Assembly: GCA_035653615.1 (NCBI GenBank)
Contig: DASRBN010000037.1
Coordinates: forward strand, 361,350-425,349
Reading direction: 5' to 3'
Source of the DNA: Ktedonobacteraceae bacterium
GTDB lineage: Bacteria > Chloroflexota > Ktedonobacteria > Ktedonobacterales > Ktedonobacteraceae
DNA length: 64,000 bases
The position numbers were made by a program, and so were the translations under genes. This document shows positions 47,130-54,813 of the stretch, one piece after another (position 1 is the first letter of the stretch; the number at the start of each line of letters is the position of its first letter). The notes under the pieces are model-generated. The model had not been told where the DNA came from and ran no database searches. It worked only from the letters and a program-made list of their open reading frames with translations.

Positions 47130-49397
47130 TCCTCTCAGACTGTCTGAGTTGGCCATGCTGCGCAGGCGCTCAGCCAGGGCGGTGTAGCGTTGCTGCTCCC
47201 TCACCTGGTGGACGGCGAAGCCAATGGTCTTCGCTGACCCGACGAGTATTGCCAGTTGCCTGGCTAGCGTCAGGCCGGTGTAGAGCAGATTGCGCGTGAG
47301 GAGCCCGGCGTGCTGCATGAACAGCGGGAGCACGACGACAGGGTACTCGCTGCCCTGGCTCTTGTGGACCGTCACTGCCCACGCCAGGGCCAGTTCCGAA
47401 AGGTCGGCAAAATCGTAGCTGACCATGCGCTCTGCAAACTGGACGATGACTTCCTGCTCCTCCTGGTCGATCACGCGGATGGTTCCCAGCTCGCCGTTGA
47501 AGACCTCGCGTGGGTAATCATTGATCTGCTGGATCACCCGATCCCCCACACGCAAGAGGTGGTCTCCGCGAAGCAGTTCTGCTTTCCCAGAGTGAGCTGG
47601 ATTGAGCGCCTGCTGGAGGACGGTGTTGAGCTGGCGAGTTCCAATCTCGCCTCGAGTGCCCGGACACAGGACCTGCACCGACTTCACTGGATCGATACCG
47701 TGTGCAGGGAGGATCTCTGTGACCAGGCGGTGGATGGCTGTCACTCCTTCTGCTGGCTCGGCTGCACTCAGCCACAGGCAATCGGATCCCTCCGCCTGTG
47801 CCAGGGGCCGCAAGACCGGCATCTGCCCGGCGTTGATGCGATGGGCATTGATGACAATCTGGCTAGCCGCCGCTTGCCGAAATACCTCGGTGAGCTTCAC
47901 TACCGGGATCTGTTCAGAGGCGATCAGGTCTCGCAGTACCCTGCCGGGACCCACGCTGGGAAGTTGGTCCATATCGCCCACCAGCAGCACCTGGGCATGC
48001 GGTGGGATAGCTTTGAAGAGCGCATGTGCCAGGAACAAATCCAGCATGGATGCCTCATCCACGACGATGGTCTCGGCTTCCAATGGATTTCGGTCGGTGT
48101 GCCGGAAGCGCCCCGTTTGTGGCTCAAAGCCGAGCAGCCGGTGGATGGTGGTCGCCTCTTCCCCAGTTAGCTCGGCGAGGCGTTGGGCGGCGCGTCCAGT
48201 GGGTGCAGCCAGCCTGACGGTCTTGCCCATTGCGTGGAACAACGCCACGATAGTTGTGGTGGTAAAGGTCTTGCCACACCCCGGCCCACCGGTCAGGAGC
48301 AGCAGGCGCGAAGAGGCAGCGAGCAGCACTGCCTGACGCTGGGCCGGTGAGAGGGTTGTCCTCATGTGGTGAGTGTATCTCTCGATCCAGCGTTCTACTG
48401 CTGGCAGGTCGATCTCCACCAGCCGTGCCAGAAAGGTGGAGAGATGCTCGGCCAGCATCCGTTCGGCATAGGAGAAGGCGGGGGCGTAACAGAGGCACTG
48501 GTCTGCCCAGGCTCCATAGCCCTGTTCGATGACGAGCTGCTTCGTGGCGGACAGATCCATGAGTAGCTCACCAAGACGATGCGCGTTGACCGGATGATCA
48601 GGAAGGGTGAGTTGCGTGGCGGCACGCTCAACCAGCTCGCTCTCCGGGAGGAAACAGTGCCCATCCCCGCCTGCCTGGCGCAACACATGCAGTAACCCTG
48701 CCTGGTAGCGGGCCGGGGCATCGGGAGCGATCCCCAAGCGTCGTGCGATCGCATCGGCGGTGAGGAATCCGATGCCGGCGATGTCCTGGATCAGTTGGTA
48801 GGGATTCTGCGAGACGACCTCAACCGTCCGATCTCCGTACCGCTGGCAGATCTTGACGGCGTTGGTGTGAGAGATGCCGTGGCTTTGCAGAAACAGCATC
48901 CCGTCCTGCAAGGCCTTCTGCGTCTGCCAGGCGGCCTGGATCTGGGCAATGCGCTGCTGGCCGATCCCAGGCACTTCGGCCAGGCGTTCGATGCTGTGCT
49001 CAAGGATCCCAAGCGTCTCCAGGCCAAATTGCGCCACAATGCGTTTGGCAATCACCGGGCCGATGCCGGGGATGAAGCCACTGCCCAGGTAGTGTTCCAG
49101 CCCGCTGAGGGTGGCAGGCTGGATGGCTTGCGCAGACGCTACCTGGAACTGCCGCCCGAACCGGGGATGCTCCTGGTAGTACCCGGCCAGGTGCAAGGTC
49201 TGGCCGACATGAATGGCGGGAAAGCAGCCAACGATGGTGATGGGATCGTAGCGGCCAGGGACGCTGAGCCGGGCCACGGTAAATCCTGTCTCTTGCGCCT
49301 GGTAGATCACGTGCTCCACAGTGCCTTCCAGATGTTCCAGCGGGAGCGGAGAAGAGCGCGGCTGCTCTTCATTGGGGTCAGACGACGAAGGTGACAT
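47121..49397 (-). CDS. recD2: RecD2-type 5'-3' DNA helicase
   Basis: A 758-residue SF1B helicase of the RecD2/RecD-like class, which works without RecBC. The N-terminal OB-like region (EHVIYQAQETGFTVARL) is followed by HhH motifs (FIPGIGPVIAKRIV and AEVPGIGQQRIAQI). The helicase motifs are Walker A LLTGGPGCGKTFTT, VVDEASMLDLFL, LVGDMDQLPSVGPG and the C-terminal AVTVHKSQGSEYPVVVLPL. Length is typical. Located on the accessory element; it may be cargo or part of its replication or transfer. Confidence 0.93.
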   Translation of the reverse strand: MSPSSSDPNEEQPRSSPLPLEHLEGTVEHVIYQAQETGFTVARLSVPGRYDPITIVGCFPAIHVGQTLHLAGYYQEHPRFGRQFQVASAQAIQPATLSGLEHYLGSGFIPGIGPVIAKRIVAQFGLETLGILEHSIERLAEVPGIGQQRIAQIQAAWQTQKALQDGMLFLQSHGISHTNAVKICQRYGDRTVEVVSQNPYQLIQDIAGIGFLTADAIARRLGIAPDAPARYQAGLLHVLRQAGGDGHCFLPESELVERAATQLTLPDHPVNAHRLGELLMDLSATKQLVIEQGYGAWADQCLCYAPAFSYAERMLAEHLSTFLARLVEIDLPAVERWIERYTHHMRTTLSPAQRQAVLLAASSRLLLLTGGPGCGKTFTTTTIVALFHAMGKTVRLAAPTGRAAQRLAELTGEEATTIHRLLGFEPQTGRFRHTDRNPLEAETIVVDEASMLDLFLAHALFKAIPPHAQVLLVGDMDQLPSVGPGRVLRDLIASEQIPVVKLTEVFRQAAASQIVINAHRINAGQMPVLRPLAQAEGSDCLWLSAAEPAEGVTAIHRLVTEILPAHGIDPVKSVQVLCPGTRGEIGTRQLNTVLQQALNPAHSGKAELLRGDHLLRVGDRVIQQINDYPREVFNGELGTIRVIDQEEQEVIVQFAERMVSYDFADLSELALAWAVTVHKSQGSEYPVVVLPLFMQHAGLLTRNLLYTGLTLARQLAILVGSAKTIGFAVHQVREQQRYTALAERLRSMANSDSLRGGR

Positions 49398-49537
49398 GAT
49401 GCTTTCATTCCTTTCGCTCGTTCACAACTCGTGGGAGGCGAGGAGGTAGCGACCAGACGGCATGCTCCATGGGAGCGAAGAAAGACTCCCCGCCCGATGG
49501 ATATGCCTCCTACCCCAAACAGCATCCTTTCGATTGT

Positions 49538-50137
49538 TCATGAAGCCGGATCGCCACCACCCACGGGAAACCAGTCTAATCCCGGCAGATTGAGGAGATC
49601 ATTCATGACGGCCTCAGCCGACGGCGAGACGACAAATTCTGGAGAGGCTTCGCGCAGTTCCGTCAGCCAGAGGGCCGTATGAGTCTGGGCTGTCATCACA
49701 AACCGGTAGCGTAGCGGATCAGCAGAATCACGCCAGCTAGAGGGAACGGGTTGGATGCGTTCAGCCACGTCTGTCCGCTCCAGCGGGAATACCAGCACGA
49801 ACCGCGCGGTTGGATCCATGGCGAACAGGATGTGATACGGCTCGGTAGCTTCTTCCTGCCAAATGGCACCACGTGACTCGGCTTCGCTCGGCTCACCTGC
49901 CGCAGCAGGCGCTAACGCAGCAAAATCGACCTGGTAGGTACGCTTCCACTCAGCAAGAATCTCGGTCACGTCGCGTGCCCCCTCTCTTAGCGGGATCTCC
50001 ACCACGCCAAGGAGCGTAGGAGGCCAGGTCACCGTCCGAGCCAGCCAGCGCCAGCCGGGATATTCCTCTTCAAACACTTCTTCCACCAGGCCCAGATGCT
50101 CTTGCGAGAGCAGCAGCAAGATCTTTGTGCTCCTCAC
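49538..50137 (-). CDS. Hypothetical protein
   Basis: A 199-residue protein without recognised family. It starts with an alpha/beta-looking segment (STKILLLLSQEHLGLVEEVF) and has several Trp-rich patches and PYHILFAMDPTARFVLVFPLE in the middle. No transmembrane segment. The start is GTG 50137, preceded by AAAGGAAAAAG. It lies 140 bp downstream of recD2 on the same strand and may be co-transcribed. Confidence 0.6.
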   Translation of the reverse strand: MRSTKILLLLSQEHLGLVEEVFEEEYPGWRWLARTVTWPPTLLGVVEIPLREGARDVTEILAEWKRTYQVDFAALAPAAAGEPSEAESRGAIWQEEATEPYHILFAMDPTARFVLVFPLERTDVAERIQPVPSSWRDSADPLRYRFVMTAQTHTALWLTELREASPEFVVSPSAEAVMNDLLNLPGLDWFPVGGGDPAS

Positions 50138-50338
50138 GGCTCTTTTTCCTTTCCTTCAAAAAGGGATGTGGCAAGGAGAGCCTGTCGGCTCGGAGCCCCT
50201 CTTCCACATCCACAGACAAACGTATGGCGAGCGGAGCATGCGCCGCCCTCGCTTTGTGACATCATGCGTGCTTGTGCGTCGGGTACTTATCACACGAGGC
50301 AGTGTCAATTCCTTCAACGGGTCGTTTCCGATACAAGC

Positions 50339-50569
50339 TCAGGAAACGATGGCCTCCAACCAGTCGGTCAGGTCCACCAGGCGCATGCGCTGGGGCGTGT
50401 CGGAACGGTCAAAGGGGTTGCAGACGGTCATGCGGCGCAGGTCCGCTCCCTCCTCGAAGAGGCCATACAAGAGATCCAGGAACTGTTCCAGGTCATCATG
50501 GGTATAGCCTGGCGGACAGTGGCCATAGGTCTTGAGCAAACGATTGCGTTTGGCTGGCGTCAATCCCAT
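50339..50569 (-). CDS. Small hypothetical protein
   Basis: A 76-residue helical protein (LTPAKRNRLLKTYGHCPPG, then DDLEQFLDLLYGLFEEGADL) ending DLTDWLEAIV. ATG 50569 is chosen because GGAG lies 7 nt upstream and the longer frame upstream (to 50983) has low-complexity, non-protein-like composition. No family recognised. Confidence 0.55.
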   Translation of the reverse strand: MGLTPAKRNRLLKTYGHCPPGYTHDDLEQFLDLLYGLFEEGADLRRMTVCNPFDRSDTPQRMRLVDLTDWLEAIVS

Positions 50570-50580
50570 ACGATCGCTCC

Positions 50581-50692
50581 ATCCCAGAGATAATGGGGAA
50601 GGCAGTTCCCCACCCTGTGTCAGGATAGCCGGTTTTCGTCTCTCTGGGATCAAACATCTGGTGTCTGTATTCACTTCAGGGTGGGGAACTGC
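50581..50692. repeat. Two interlocking inverted repeats
   Basis: ATCCCAGAGA (50581-50590) pairs with TCTCTGGGAT (50641-50650). A 16-bp arm (50602-50617, core CAGTTCCCCACCCTG) pairs with 50677-50692. The pairs cross, as in a pseudoknot. They lie just upstream of the small gene at 50339-50569. Confidence 0.65.
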
Positions 50693-50983
50693 TCCTGGTT
50701 GCTTGCTGACTGTTGGAACGACAAAAGTCTCTCGTGCTAACTGCCGATGGTCACCACCTGTGCGAGCACCGCTCCGAAAAGAGCGTGGCGTGCTCATATG
50801 CCCCTGCCTGGGGCACCGACCAAAGGGAGCGGGAATGTCTCTCTGCCAGAGGGAATGCCTCGCCCAGGTGAGTGAAGTTTGCCGCGTCCGTCCTCCTTTC
50901 AGGCCATAGTGGCGCTCACTTGTGCAGGGAGCGTGTTGCAACAGGCGCTTCCGGGTCTTCTTCCGGATCATTGAGTCGTTCAA

Positions 50984-51587
50984 GCGATCGCTCTATCCCC
51001 ACTTTAGCGTATCGGCGTGGCCAAAAGTAGTCGAAATACAACACCTTTTTCTGTACGTTTTGACGCCTTTTTCTTCGTTTCAGTAGGGTGAAATTTGCGG
51101 CAAATTGAATCGGAGGTGGCTCTAGAAGCGGCGGGAAAGGGGTTGAAAAAGAAATCAATACGTGTTGATTAAAAATGGAGAGGTATCAATTCGGGACAGT
51201 GTTGCCCTAGAGCGCGCTGCTGCAAGGGAAAGATTAAGAGCGGCATGCTGGAAAAAGAGTAAGCACCTTCTACAGAATGACCCGGGTCGCCGCCAGAAAG
51301 AGCGGGTTCCTGAAATATGATGCGCGTCGATTCAAGGGAAACTGTGAGCGAGAATGTACGAGAGCGGCTGGATGGGAATGCCACCGAGGCTCGCGGCGGG
51401 AATCTCACCGACGAGTCGCGTGTCTGACAACGCCAGCGGTTCTCAGCATGCTGTCAGACACGAAGGGTGAAGTTGTCAGACAATCTCGCCGAGGGGTTTG
51501 GGTTCCCGTCTGACAGGCCTTCCAGAAAGGTCTTCTGCTTGTACGCTTCAGTAGAGAACAGGTACGAGGCATCATTTGTCCCTCCCT
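50984..51587. other. Intergenic region with palindrome cluster
   Basis: About 600 bp with no credible gene. It holds ATCAATACGTGTTGAT at 51154-51169, whose complement shares ATCAACACGTAT with 59660-59671, and the TGTCWGACA cluster listed separately. Confidence 0.5.
51421..51516. promoter_or_regulatory. Cluster of four TGTC(T/A)GACA palindromes
   Basis: TGTCTGACA 51421-51429, TGTCAGACA 51452-51460, TGTCAGACA 51474-51482 and a weaker GTCTGACAG 51508-51516. Centres are 51425, 51456, 51478 and 51512, giving spacings of 31, 22 and 34 bp. The first two spacings recur exactly in the cluster at 58,022. Probably operators. Confidence 0.75.
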
Positions 51588-51806
51588 CTAGAACAGGGCA
51601 TGCACACTCAGTTCCAGGGGACAGGGATAATCGCCTTTGCCCACGTCTTTTACCAGTGCTTGCGCTGGTGTGAGTAGCTCCTGGTTATTCTTCGCGAGGT
51701 GATAGTGCTCACCATCGTAAAGCATCACCTGCACGCCTCCCAAGAGGCCCTTGCGAATAATCACGGTGTGTGGCCGGAGGTCCCGACTGTGGAGCGGTTG
51801 GAACAT
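51588..51806 (-). CDS. Small hypothetical protein
   Basis: A 72-residue protein (from ATG 51806) with beta-like content: TVIIRKGLLGGVQVMLYDGEHYHL. AAGGAGA lies about 10 nt upstream of ATG 51806; the frame extends to 51848 without a better site. It sits just downstream of the TGTCWGACA cluster and reads away from the small gene at 52,233. No family recognised. Confidence 0.45.
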   Translation of the reverse strand: MFQPLHSRDLRPHTVIIRKGLLGGVQVMLYDGEHYHLAKNNQELLTPAQALVKDVGKGDYPCPLELSVHALF

Positions 51807-51848
51807 GCTGATGGCGTCTCCTTCTCTTGTGATAGTTCTCTTCCTCAT

Positions 51849-52232
51849 CAGATACGTATGGTGAGGAGCCTCTTCCTGATCCGCCAGTGGTTCGCTCCCT
51901 CCTATTATGCCAGCTTCTCAGTTACATTTGCCACTCTCTGGGGGAGTTCTTTAACTACTGATCTTCTCCGCAGCTTCCCCATGACTCAATAGCCATAGTA
52001 TCGCTCTACATCTTGTCTTATCTGTCATTCAGCAGAGGATATGCTCTCGCAGGGTCAAGCAATTTCCCTGCTCTGCCAATTTCCTGCAACATGTTGGGTG
52101 AAAGCCAACACCTATGTGCGCCTGAGCGTGTTACAGTGATCTCTGGGACTGGGAGGCAAGAGCGGGAAGACCGTCAACCAGAATCATGTCGTCGATCGGT
52201 CGGAAGGGCCTCCCTCCGGGAGAGGACACACG
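51849..52232. other. Intergenic region, no feature recognised
   Basis: About 385 bp between divergent small genes. I see no convincing promoter, repeat or gene apart from GGGAGAGG before ATG 52233. Confidence 0.4.
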
Positions 52233-52598
52233 ATGAAAATACAGAACGAAGCACTCAGGGAACTGCACTCGACCATCCTGGCCGGGCAGAAACTCTCCTA
52301 CAATGACGCACGGCATTTCGTGTGTGTGGAAGACCGCATCGTCGATCTGACCCCGACGGAATATCGACTCTGGTGCCACCTGCTCGAGCGGGCGGTCCGG
52401 CTTGAGCGCCGGGATGACGAGCGGGTGCTGGAACACATATTTACGCGCGTCGAAGAACTGAAGGCAATGACGGGTCTGGAGTGCTACCTGGTGCTCCGGC
52501 ATTTGCGGAACGTCAAAGAGAAATTCGAGGCCACGCCATTTGCCATCGCCGGGAATGGGCGCCTGGGCTTTCTGTTCATGAGAAGGCCTGAAGAGTAA
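52233..52598 (+). CDS. Stand-alone winged-helix (OmpR/PhoB-like) protein
   Basis: A 121-residue protein. VEDRIVDLTPTEYRLWCHLLERA matches the start of an OmpR/PhoB effector domain (the LTPTEYRLL motif), and VLRHLRNVKEKFEATPFAIAGNGRLGFLF matches its recognition helix and final hairpin. No receiver domain is attached. GGGAGAGG precedes ATG. It could work with the orphan receivers nearby. The family call is by eye. Confidence 0.6.
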   Translation: MKIQNEALRELHSTILAGQKLSYNDARHFVCVEDRIVDLTPTEYRLWCHLLERAVRLERRDDERVLEHIFTRVEELKAMTGLECYLVLRHLRNVKEKFEATPFAIAGNGRLGFLFMRRPEE

Positions 52599-52776
52599 GA
52601 TCCGCTAATCTCCCTGGTGCGGCGCTGGGCTCACGAAGGGCCAGATCTGTCTATTACCCATAATGCCAGTTGAGAGCCAATCTCCATCGCTCTCTCACGC
52701 AAATGCTCTGTAATGGATCTGCTGCTCTCCCAAAGTGGCAGAATTGACAGGTTCTTGCACGTCCGGGTCTGCCCGT

Positions 52777-53259
52777 TCAGGGAGGTGGCTGTGCGCATGG
52801 AGAAGTCACCGGAATCACCTGCTGGATGAGGGCAAGGAGTTCCCGCACATGGAAGGGTTTCTGGAGGACGCGTTCGCTCGTTCCCAGTGCTACTTGCACC
52901 TGCTTGCTGGTCGTCAATACGATAACCGCAGGCGGCACCCCGCCGGCCTCGTACCAACGGGCGCGCAAGTGATGTAAGAAGTCAGTGGCGTCAGCCACAT
53001 CCAGGAGGCTCAGATCGAGAAGCAGGAACACAGGCTCGTCTCGGGGCATCATAGCCTATTCTTTCCAGGTGAGAGCAGCTTGCCTGCTAGCACACACTGT
53101 AGGATGATACCCTGCCAGTCGCAGTATCCAGCAGAGCAGGTCCTGGGTCGCCGGATGGTCCTCAGCGATCAGGATGCGAGGCCTGGTGGGGTCGTGCTCT
53201 ACGCTGGGAAGCATGACGCGCTCATGTCCATTGTCAACGTTGCCAGCTGTCATATCCAT
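52777..53259 (-). pseudogene. Response-regulator receiver split by in-frame amber codon
   Basis: Two open frames in the same phase join into one receiver domain. The N-terminal part (RPRILIAEDHPATQDLLCWIL, then RQAALTWKE) ends at TAG 53058-53056. The rest continues one codon later with VFLLLDLSLLDVADA (phospho-Asp), VIVLTTSK and QKPFHVRELLALI. All receiver signature residues are present, so a single nonsense change, for example CAG or CGG to TAG, explains the break. Read-through or a sequencing error are alternatives. Confidence 0.7.
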
Positions 53260-53356
53260 TGCTTTCTTGGCGCTGAAATGAGCGCCATATCCCTTTTAGG
53301 GGTGCAACTTACATCCTCCCAGGGAACACTCGTCATGCAGGTGCCGCTGCCTGCTA

Positions 53357-53563
53357 TTAGTCGTGTCTCTTCTGGCGCTTCGATTGAATGAGTTGCGCTT
53401 GCCCACAGATGCAGATCAGTATCACGGTGCCAGTTCGCTTGAGCGAGGTGATGACCGCTTCGGCTTGGAGGGCTGGAACATACAATCGCGTTCCGCAGGC
53501 GACACAATGCAGTTCCATGTCCACCACGTCGTTAGAGCCGATCTGTGGTCTCCTGGTACTCAT
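53357..53563 (-). CDS. Small zinc-ribbon-like protein
   Basis: A 68-residue protein with CVAC and CICG pairs (LHCVACGTRLYVP, ILICICGQAQL) spaced like a zinc ribbon, and a basic tail (KRQKRHD). ATG 53563 has AGAGG at a proper distance; ATG 53569 is too close to it. No family assigned. Confidence 0.5.
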   Translation of the reverse strand: MSTRRPQIGSNDVVDMELHCVACGTRLYVPALQAEAVITSLKRTGTVILICICGQAQLIQSKRQKRHD

Positions 53564-53754
53564 AGCCATCCTCTTGTTCTGTGTAGTACAACATGTGCTC
53601 GGTTGAGAGCCTCGCTCTTTGAATCTTCTTGTTCTCGTTTGTCGCTTCCTGCACCAGGAGTAAGGTGTGCAAATATGACTGAGTCGGTGCTTTGTGCGAT
53701 AACCGACGTGTCTCTCGCTCAGCCAGCCATGCCGATCACCCCTGCCTCCGCTGA

Positions 53755-53982
53755 TTACAACGATTCCAGTGTCTCAGCCAGCATCCTGGTCGCTTCCTGC
53801 TCTCCCACCAGTTGCTTGAGCGTCTCGTGACATGTGCCGATCTGCTCCATACGCTTCGTAATAAACTCGTGCTTGGCCGTGCCAAAGGCTAGGCCGGTGA
53901 GTCCCCGCGTGGCCGCTTCATATTCTTGGGCGATGCGTTGTCGCAGGCGGGCCACTTCGCTCCAGTTCTCCTGTACGTCCAT
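53755..53982 (-). CDS. Small helical hypothetical protein
   Basis: A 75-residue, almost fully helical, charged protein (WSEVARLRQRIAQEYEAATRG, HEFITKRMEQIGTCHETLKQL). GGATGG lies 9 nt before ATG. It lies 42 bp downstream of the receiver gene on the same strand, so a link to signalling is possible. Unknown family. Confidence 0.55.
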   Translation of the reverse strand: MDVQENWSEVARLRQRIAQEYEAATRGLTGLAFGTAKHEFITKRMEQIGTCHETLKQLVGEQEATRMLAETLESL

Positions 53983-54024
53983 AGATGGGTTCCATCCTTC
54001 AGCGATCTTGCTCGGTGTCGTTGT

Positions 54025-54522
54025 TCAACGATGCGAGATATTCAGGAGGGGAAAGTCTTCCCCTGAAACGTGAGTGCCCGCCGTTTCTTCTGAGGAAACG
54101 GGTGCATGTCTTCCTGGCCCCCTTGCTCCTTCGATACCGGGAACAGCGCTCTCCAAAGAGGATTGGATCACTGCAAGCAGCTTGTCGGTCTTGAAGGGCT
54201 TGGTCACATAGGCATGCGCTCCAACCAGCCGACCCTTGAGGCGATCGAGGACTCCATCGCGCCGCGAGAGGATGACCAGCCTGGTCCCCTCTAGTGCGGG
54301 TCTGGCTTTGATCTGTTGGATGACCTGGTAGCCATCGAGTTTGGGGAGGCCCAAATCGACCACCACGAGGTCAGGAATGCGCGCTTCTGTCGTGTTGAGC
54401 CAGCACAAGGCTTCGATGCCATCAGGGAAGCTCTTCACGTCGTAGTCGGCTCGATGTAGGCACGTTTCTAGAATCTTCCGAATCACGAGCGAGTCGTCAA
54501 TGACCATCACAAACTGTGCCAT
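54025..54522 (-). CDS. Response regulator receiver protein (PilG/PilH-like)
   Basis: A 165-residue protein. The receiver has VMVIDDSLVIRKILE, phospho-Asp56 in LVVVDLGLPKLDG, Ser in VILSRRDG and Lys in YVTKPFKTDKL, plus about 35 extra C-terminal residues with no fold apparent. ATG 54522 has GGAGAGGAG upstream. It is divergent from the SARP-like regulator gene. No histidine kinase is adjacent. Confidence 0.82.
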   Translation of the reverse strand: MAQFVMVIDDSLVIRKILETCLHRADYDVKSFPDGIEALCWLNTTEARIPDLVVVDLGLPKLDGYQVIQQIKARPALEGTRLVILSRRDGVLDRLKGRLVGAHAYVTKPFKTDKLLAVIQSSLESAVPGIEGARGPGRHAPVSSEETAGTHVSGEDFPLLNISHR

Positions 54523-54655
54523 GTTGCTCTCCTCTCCTATGCCTGTTGGGTACGTCTGACCGCCTGCAAGGGAACCTCGTATTTCACCAGGGTTGAGCAT
54601 AGCAGATCTGCTGAGGCAGGCATGGGACAAGGGTGTGGAGACAGAAGGAAGGGCC

Positions 54656-54692
54656 CGGACGGGGGCGGGACAGTAGCGGACGAAAGCGGGAC
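54656..54692 (+). promoter_or_regulatory. Four direct repeats CGG(G)AC at one-turn spacing
   Basis: CGGAC/CGGGA starts at 54656, 54666, 54677 and 54687, spacing 10, 11 and 10 bp. The last is about 20 bp upstream of the -35 of the SARP-like gene. Known SARP sites are direct repeats at about 11-bp spacing near the promoter. Confidence 0.6.
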
Positions 54693-54708
54693 ACGGTGAT
54701 GATATGGC

Positions 54709-54736
54709 TTGAGTTCAGCAAAGGCCGTGCTATAAT
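54709..54736 (+). promoter_or_regulatory. Sigma-70-type promoter for SARP-like regulator
   Basis: TTGAGT (54709-54714), a 16-bp spacer and TATAAT (54731-54736), giving a leader of about 70 nt to ATG 54814. Confidence 0.75.
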
Positions 54737-54813
54737 GGGAAAGCGAGCAGCACTGTGGTGGAAGAGACAGGCAGAGCAGAGAGGAACACCTGAGTGAACC
54801 ACTGCTTCAGGAA

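Noticed and set aside
50570..50983. Upstream extension of the small gene at 50339-50569
   Set aside because: The extra 138 codons are Arg/Pro/Ser-rich, without domain character, and cover the inverted repeats. A good ribosome-binding site precedes ATG 50569.
52777..53259. TAG recoded as an amino acid in this organism
   Set aside because: Other genes in the window use TAG as a stop at natural ends, and only one gene shows an internal TAG.
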